Part shown: piece after piece, positions 59,238 to 64,000 of the stretch
Layout: each line of letters starts with the position of its first letter
Position numbering within the stretch: position 1 is the first letter of the stretch
NCBI RefSeq assembly: GCF_039539005.1
Contig: NZ_BAABCP010000001.1
Coordinates: forward strand, 1,488,001 to 1,552,000
DNA from: Microbacterium soli
GTDB taxonomy: Bacteria > Actinomycetota > Actinomycetes > Actinomycetales > Microbacteriaceae
Reading direction: 5' to 3'
Length of the DNA stretch: 64,000 nt
Made by a program: the position numbers and the translations under genes
Notes under the pieces: model-generated
What the model saw: the letters and a program-made list of their open reading frames with translations, nothing else
Databases searched by the model: none
What the model was told of the DNA's origin: nothing

Positions 59238-60133
59238 TGCCGATCCCCGTGCTCATCATCGCGCTCGTGACGGCGGCGCTGTTCGGACTGTTCGTCTTCC
59301 TGCTCTTCCCCAAGGGCAAGCCGACCGGTGCGGCTGCTGCTGCGGCCGAGGCGGAGGAGGCCGGGGCGGTCATCGTACCCGAGGTCGGGCCCGTGCAGCA
59401 GGGATCCATCGGCGCGCGGCTCATCGCCGCCGCTCCCCGCGGCTACGTCGGCTGGCTGGAGAAGCAGATCGTGTACGCCGGACGCCCCGCGGGGTGGTCG
59501 CCGAACACCATCGCCGTGTGGAAGATCCTGTTGCCGCTCATCGCCCTCGTGCTGGGACTGTTGGTGCTCGGCAGCACCGGTCCCACTCCGTTGATGGTGT
59601 TCCTCGTGTTCTTCGCGATCGTCTTGATGTTTTTCCTGCCCGACGTGCTCATCAATTCCCGCGCGCATGATCGGCAGGAGGCCATCAAGCTCGCGCTGCC
59701 CGACCTGCTGGACCAGATGACCATCGCCGTCGAGGCGGGCCTGGGCTTCGACGCGGCCATGGTTAAGGCGGCCCGCGGTAGCACAGGGCCCCTGGCCGAC
59801 GAGCTCGTGCGCGTGCAGCAGGACATGGCCATCGGCCGCACGCGGCGTGACGCGTTCCACGAGCTCGACAAGCGCACGAACGCCGAGGAGCTGCGCCGCT
59901 TCGTGCGCGCCGTCGTGCAGGCTGACTCCTACGGCATCGCGCTGGGCGACGTGCTGCGTGTGCAGGCCGGTGAGATGCGGCTCAAGCGCCGCCAGCGCGC
60001 CGAGGAGCAGGCGCAGAAGGTGACTGTGAAGATCCTGTTCCCGCTGATCTTCTGCCTGCTGCCCGTGCTGATCATCGTCGTGCTGACCCCTGCCGTCGTC
60101 GGCATTGCGGACACGTTCATGAAGATCAACTGA
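59237..60133 (+). CDS. tadC: Tad inner-membrane platform protein TadC
   Basis: A 298-residue T2SF-domain protein paired with TadB. The F domain reads LPDLLDQMTIAVEAGLGFDAAM with FVRAVVQADSYGIALGDVLR, and a terminal helix is FPLIFCLLPVLIIVVLTPAV. The Ala-rich stretch after helix 1 (TGAAAAAAEAEEAG) is a flexible insert. Its TGATG junction with tadB implies coupled translation. Confidence 0.9.
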   Translation: MPIPVLIIALVTAALFGLFVFLLFPKGKPTGAAAAAAEAEEAGAVIVPEVGPVQQGSIGARLIAAAPRGYVGWLEKQIVYAGRPAGWSPNTIAVWKILLPLIALVLGLLVLGSTGPTPLMVFLVFFAIVLMFFLPDVLINSRAHDRQEAIKLALPDLLDQMTIAVEAGLGFDAAMVKAARGSTGPLADELVRVQQDMAIGRTRRDAFHELDKRTNAEELRRFVRAVVQADSYGIALGDVLRVQAGEMRLKRRQRAEEQAQKVTVKILFPLIFCLLPVLIIVVLTPAVVGIADTFMKIN

Positions 60134-60138
60134 CGCGG

Positions 60139-60804
60139 ATGGATGCCGCTAGTCTCGTCGACGTGGCTCCCCTCTGGGCTCTCATCCCCCTCTCCGCCGC
60201 CCTGGGCGCCGTCCTGGGGTGGTGGCCCCTGCACGCCTGGAGCGCGAGAAGCCTGAAGAACGCGACGCCGGGCACCGGCATCCGTGTCCTGTCCGCTGTC
60301 GTGACGGCGGTGACGTTCGCCCTGCTCGCGTGGCGCTTCGCCGACCGTGCCGCGCTGCTGCCCGCCGTGCTCGTGTTCGCCGCGCTCGCCACCGTGCTGG
60401 CCGTCGTCGACCTCGCCGAGCGCAGGCTGCCCAACACCGTCATCCTGTGGCTGATCGGGGCCCTCGCGGCGACTCTCGTCGTGGCATCCGCTCTCACCGG
60501 ACTGTGGGTGCAGCTGCTCTGGGCGCTCATCGGCGCCGCCGCGATGTTCGGCCTCTACCTGGTCCTCGCGCTCATCTCACCGAGATCGATGGGCATGGGC
60601 GATGTCAAGCTCGCCGCGCCGCTGGGCCTGCTGCTGGGCTGGTTCGGGCTCAGCGCGTGGCTGATCGGGCTGCTGGCGGCCTTCATCTGCGGGGGCGTCG
60701 CGGCCATCGTGATGCTCGCGCTGCGGCGCACCAGCCTGCGCGGTTCGCTGCCGTTCGGCCCGTCCATGCTCGCCGGCACCCTTCTCGCCGTGGTCCTGGT
60801 CTGA
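60139..60804 (+). CDS. tadV: A24-family prepilin peptidase (TadV/CpaA-like)
   Basis: A 221-residue polytopic aspartyl protease. The two catalytic aspartates lie in VVDLAERRLPN and GMGDVKLAAPLGLLLGW (the GxGD motif). It lacks the N-terminal cytoplasmic methylase domain of PilD enzymes, as usual for TadV. It should cleave the Flp and TadE leaders after glycine. It lies 5 bases after tadC and closes the pilus operon. Confidence 0.9.
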   Translation: MDAASLVDVAPLWALIPLSAALGAVLGWWPLHAWSARSLKNATPGTGIRVLSAVVTAVTFALLAWRFADRAALLPAVLVFAALATVLAVVDLAERRLPNTVILWLIGALAATLVVASALTGLWVQLLWALIGAAAMFGLYLVLALISPRSMGMGDVKLAAPLGLLLGWFGLSAWLIGLLAAFICGGVAAIVMLALRRTSLRGSLPFGPSMLAGTLLAVVLV

Positions 60805-60835
60805 CGACCGATCGGGTGTCGCAATCCCGCCCCCG

Positions 60836-62440
60836 TCACCTCTCGAACACGACCTCGCCGCCGACTACCGTCCGCACCACGCGGGCCTCCAGGAGCTCGT
60901 CCGCCTCTCCGGCGAACACGTCGCGGTCGAGCACGATGAAGTCGGCGAGCAGCCCGGCCGCCAGGCGGCCGTAGTCGTTCTCGGCGCGGCACGCCCAGGC
61001 CGCATCACGGGTGGCGTGCAGCACGGCATCCGTCAGCGGCATCGCATAGCGCGGCAGGTTCGGCTCCAGGCCCGGGTCCAGCGCCGAGCGCCGTGTCGCG
61101 GCGATGAACATGTTCGGCAGCGGCGCGTGGGGAGAGGTGGGCGAATCGGTGCCGAACACCAGAGCCGCGCCCTGGTCGGTCATCTCTGGCCACGGGTATC
61201 CGCGCTCCACCCGTTCGTCTCCGAGCATCGCGCGCCAGTTGTCCTGAATCGCCGGGTCCGAATGCACGGGCTGCATGGATGCCGTGATGCCGAGCGCGGC
61301 GAGGCGCTCGATGTCCGCGGGCTCGACCACTTCGAGATGCTCGATGCGGTGCCGACGCTGCGCCGGCCCGTTGACGGCGACCGCCCGCTCGAGGGCATCG
61401 ATGGCGTTGGTGATCGCGGTGTCCCCGATCGCGTGGATCGCGATCTGCAGGCCTGCGGCGTCGGCGGCGATCACGACCGGCGCGAGCGCCTCCGGCGACC
61501 ACACCGGATCGGCCAGCGAGCCGTCCGCATATGGTCGGCGCAGTGCGGCCGTGCATCCGTCCACCGTCCCGTCCGAGACGATCTTGATCCCCACCACTCG
61601 CAGTCGGTCGTCGTGCACGTCGGCGGCCAGCTCCGCCGCGCGCCGCACCTGGGCGAGGTCCTGCTCGGTGCTCCCGGTGGGATGGACCAGCCAGTGCGCC
61701 GTGATGCGCGCAGTCAGCGCTCCCTGCTCGTGCGCGCGCTGCATCGCCGCGAGCTCGGACTCGTCCATCGCCATGTCGGTGGCCGCGGTCACCCCCGTCT
61801 CGCGGTACCCGCGCAGGGCCGCCTCGGTGAAGCGATCGACATCGTCGTCCGTGGAGAACGCGTCCAGCGCGGGCCACACCAGCTGCTGCATCGCCGTCTC
61901 GTCGATCAGCCCTGTGATGTGACCGTCGGCGTCCTTGTGGATGCATCCGCCTGCGGGTGCGACGGTGTCGTCGTCGATGCCGATCTCGGCCAGGGCCGCC
62001 GTGTTCAGCCAGATCGAGTGCAGGTCATGCGCCTGCACGTAGACCGGCCGGTCCGGCACGATCTCGTCCAGCATCCGTCGGTGCGGTGCGCCCGTCGCGC
62101 TCTGCTGCCATCCCTGCGCGCGCACGCGCGGGGCATCCGGATCCGCGGCCGCGCCGTGCGCGATCGTCTCCAGCAGCTGCGGAAGATCACTCGCGCTCCA
62201 CAAGTCCACCTGCTGGACGGCCCTCCCGGTGTGCACGACATGCGCATGCGCGTCGACGAATCCCGGCAGCATCAGCGCGCCCTGCAGCGCCGTCTCCGCG
62301 GCATCCGGCCCGGCGATCCGTCGTGCTGTCCGGTCGTCGCCGACGTACTGGATGCGATCGCCCTGCACCACCATCGCGGTGGCCCACGGCCGTCGATCGG
62401 CTGTGAAGATCCGTCCTCCGGTGTACAGCTGCGTCGTCAT
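60836..62440 (-). CDS. YtcJ-like amidohydrolase
   Basis: A 534-residue amidohydrolase of the YtcJ/exoenzyme-regulatory AepA group. The metal motif is GFVDAHAHV, followed by LQIAIHAIGDTAITNAIDALE and HRIEHLEVVEPADIERLAALG, and a final strand domain LADFIVLDRDVFAG. Such enzymes hydrolyse amides, often of unknown natural substrates. ATG 62440 follows GGAAG. It is encoded 29 bases after an NCS1 permease, which suggests that the imported nitrogenous compound (a hydantoin, nucleobase or similar) is its substrate. Confidence 0.88.
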   Translation of the reverse strand: MTTQLYTGGRIFTADRRPWATAMVVQGDRIQYVGDDRTARRIAGPDAAETALQGALMLPGFVDAHAHVVHTGRAVQQVDLWSASDLPQLLETIAHGAAADPDAPRVRAQGWQQSATGAPHRRMLDEIVPDRPVYVQAHDLHSIWLNTAALAEIGIDDDTVAPAGGCIHKDADGHITGLIDETAMQQLVWPALDAFSTDDDVDRFTEAALRGYRETGVTAATDMAMDESELAAMQRAHEQGALTARITAHWLVHPTGSTEQDLAQVRRAAELAADVHDDRLRVVGIKIVSDGTVDGCTAALRRPYADGSLADPVWSPEALAPVVIAADAAGLQIAIHAIGDTAITNAIDALERAVAVNGPAQRRHRIEHLEVVEPADIERLAALGITASMQPVHSDPAIQDNWRAMLGDERVERGYPWPEMTDQGAALVFGTDSPTSPHAPLPNMFIAATRRSALDPGLEPNLPRYAMPLTDAVLHATRDAAWACRAENDYGRLAAGLLADFIVLDRDVFAGEADELLEARVVRTVVGGEVVFER

Positions 62441-62469
62441 CTCGGCTTCCTCTCCTGACATGTCCATGG

Positions 62470-63972
62470 TCACTCCGCCCACGGGCGGCCCTGTGCGCCC
62501 AGCCGCGTGCGCAGCAGCGCGACGTACACGACGGCGGCCACGATCGTCCCCACCGGCACCGAGAGGTCGATGTAGCCCATGGCCTGGGCGATCGGCCCGG
62601 TCCAGACCTCCGTCGACAGGCACAGCGCGCTCGCCGTGGTGCCGAGAGCGAACGCCGCCATCCCCGGCACGCCCCAGCCGCCCGTGTACCAGAACCGGCT
62701 GCCGCGCCGCTCATCGAACAGGTCGAGGCCGTCGTAGCGATTGCGGCGCAGCAGCACGTCCACCACGAAGATCGCCATGACGGGCGCGGCGACGATGATG
62801 AGGAACTGCAGCATGAGGTTGACGGCGTTCAGGAACGTGGTCGACAGCGTCAGGTAGATCGTCAGCGCGGTGCCGATCACCCCCACCACCGCTGCGGCGG
62901 GGATCCGTCGCAGCGGCACCCCGATCGCCTGCAGCGCCATGCTCGAGGTGTAGGTGGTCATGCCGTTCAGGGCGACGGTGTTCACGATCACGCCGAACAC
63001 CAGCAGCGGCGCGAGGCCCGCAGGCATCATGCCGAGCATCACGCCCTCCACGCCCGCGCTCAGCTCGTCGGCCGACACCGCCGTCGCCATCAGTGCGCCC
63101 ACGATCATGAAGAAGATGCCCGGCAGGGCGCCTCCGAACGCGGTGGCGGCGATGATGCCGCCCGGCTTGGTCGTGCGCGGCAGATAGCGCGCCATGTCGG
63201 GGCTGTTGATGTACGACAGCGGCGCCGAGGCGATGATGGCGAAGCCGATCGACGCGGCCGACCACAGCGCGACGCCGGACAGCGGCTCGGCGGCGCGGTA
63301 GCCCCAGTCGACGTTCGGCAGGATGAACCCGGTGAGCACCAGGAAGATCCCCAGCAGCAGGATCGCGACGTAGGTGTACGCGCGCAGGATGAGCCCGTGC
63401 CCGTACACCGCCACGAGGACGGTGATCGCCGCCACGACCACCGTCACCACGATGGGGGCGGCGACCGGTGCGTCCCAGCCGAGCCGGGCGAGCATGTCGG
63501 CGCCCAGGAAGGCGGCGGCGAGCCAGTTCAGCGCCAGGTAGACGGCCGCGACGAGCCAGCCCATGAAGGCCACCACGATGCGGTTGCCGATGATCCCGTA
63601 CATGGCGCGCATGACCACCGACCCCGACGTGCCGGCGGCGGGCCCGGAGATCGCGATGATGCCGGTGAGCACCCACGGCAGCATGCCGGCGATGATGACC
63701 AGCACCGCCTGCCACAGCTCCAGGCCCAGCACGATGAGCGTCGCGCCGATCGTGAAGTTCAGCACGCTCACATTGGGCGCCGCCCACACCGCGAACAGGT
63801 CACGGGCGCGGCCGTGCCGGTCGCGGTCGTCGATCAGCTCGATGCCGCGCGTCTCGGGGCGGGCGGCGGAGTCGGAGAGCGACGGATCGGGGTGGGGAGC
63901 GGATGCCGGGACGGCGTCCGGCACGGATGCCGGCGCGATGGCCTCCTCGGGAATCAGGGGCATGTCGGACAT
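62470..63972 (-). CDS. NCS1-family purine/cytosine/hydantoin-type permease
   Basis: A 500-residue transporter with about 12 helices. It has the NCS1 features FAVWAAPNVSVLNFTIGATL, INSPDMARYLPRTTKPGGII and SMALQAIGVPLRRIPAAAVV. It imports nucleobases, hydantoins, thiamine or related compounds with Na+ or H+. The cytoplasmic N-terminus of about 45 residues is Pro/Ala/Asp-rich. ATG 63972 has AGAGG 5 bases upstream. The downstream amidohydrolase is the probable metabolic partner. Confidence 0.88.
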   Translation of the reverse strand: MSDMPLIPEEAIAPASVPDAVPASAPHPDPSLSDSAARPETRGIELIDDRDRHGRARDLFAVWAAPNVSVLNFTIGATLIVLGLELWQAVLVIIAGMLPWVLTGIIAISGPAAGTSGSVVMRAMYGIIGNRIVVAFMGWLVAAVYLALNWLAAAFLGADMLARLGWDAPVAAPIVVTVVVAAITVLVAVYGHGLILRAYTYVAILLLGIFLVLTGFILPNVDWGYRAAEPLSGVALWSAASIGFAIIASAPLSYINSPDMARYLPRTTKPGGIIAATAFGGALPGIFFMIVGALMATAVSADELSAGVEGVMLGMMPAGLAPLLVFGVIVNTVALNGMTTYTSSMALQAIGVPLRRIPAAAVVGVIGTALTIYLTLSTTFLNAVNLMLQFLIIVAAPVMAIFVVDVLLRRNRYDGLDLFDERRGSRFWYTGGWGVPGMAAFALGTTASALCLSTEVWTGPIAQAMGYIDLSVPVGTIVAAVVYVALLRTRLGAQGRPWAE

Positions 63973-64000
63973 GGGAGCCTCTCAACGGGTTGCGGACGTC

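Overview
The window is chromosomal DNA from a high-GC Gram-positive bacterium. Family content (DUF222-HNH endonuclease, LmeA-like DUF2993 protein, ClpB without an N-domain under a HAIR-type repeat, an actinobacterial Flp/Tad pilus locus, several apparently leaderless genes) and the very frequent word GGATGC/GCATCC point to Actinobacteria, most likely Microbacteriaceae and probably Microbacterium. The genus is an inference. No rRNA, tRNA, CRISPR array, insertion sequence or prophage was recognised.

Layout. 1-3374: end of an unidentified gene, a Stealth-type polysaccharide phosphotransferase and mgtE, which has a structured leader that hides its ribosome binding site. 3375-12824: an island with a LacI repressor and two promoters carrying the same LacI operator. 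They drive a glutamine-amidotransferase-like protein, an SsuABC-type importer, a metallo-beta-lactamase-fold hydrolase, a small alpha/beta-barrel protein, an FGGY kinase and an L-fucose-isomerase-like enzyme. The left half is visibly less GC-rich than its surroundings. A decayed MFS transporter (about 12930-13446) marks the right edge. 13502-24731: housekeeping and stress genes (glycosyltransferase, NRDE protein, coaBC, clpB-oxyR, a nitrobindin-like protein behind a candidate OxyR site, zwf, GH15 glucoamylase/trehalase). 24888-34978: nitroreductase, ABC-2 exporter, two-component pair, HAD phosphatase and xthA, PEBP-like protein, pyrE, FAD oxidoreductase.

35028-38919: metal homeostasis. mntR and mntH lie close together with a palindrome in front of mntH, and a methyltransferase has an iron-box-like sequence upstream. 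38984-45063: acyl-CoA dehydrogenase, LmeA-like protein, MATE exporter, DUF222-HNH protein. 45129-51909: a sugar locus resembling frcBCAK (class II aldolase, LacI, substrate-binding protein, permease, single-domain ATPase, PfkB kinase, P-loop kinase) around a perfect 26-bp palindrome. 52838-60804: a complete Flp/Tad pilus operon (pilin, TadE, TadG, CpaB, CpaE/TadZ, TadA, TadB, TadC, prepilin peptidase) with an 18-bp-stem hairpin after the pilin gene. 60836-63972: a YtcJ-like amidohydrolase and an NCS1 permease.

The strongest candidates for something new are the 4.4-12.8 kb LacI-controlled transporter/isomerase/kinase island, the mgtE leader, and the clpB-oxyR-nitrobindin arrangement, which would link heat-shock and peroxide control.
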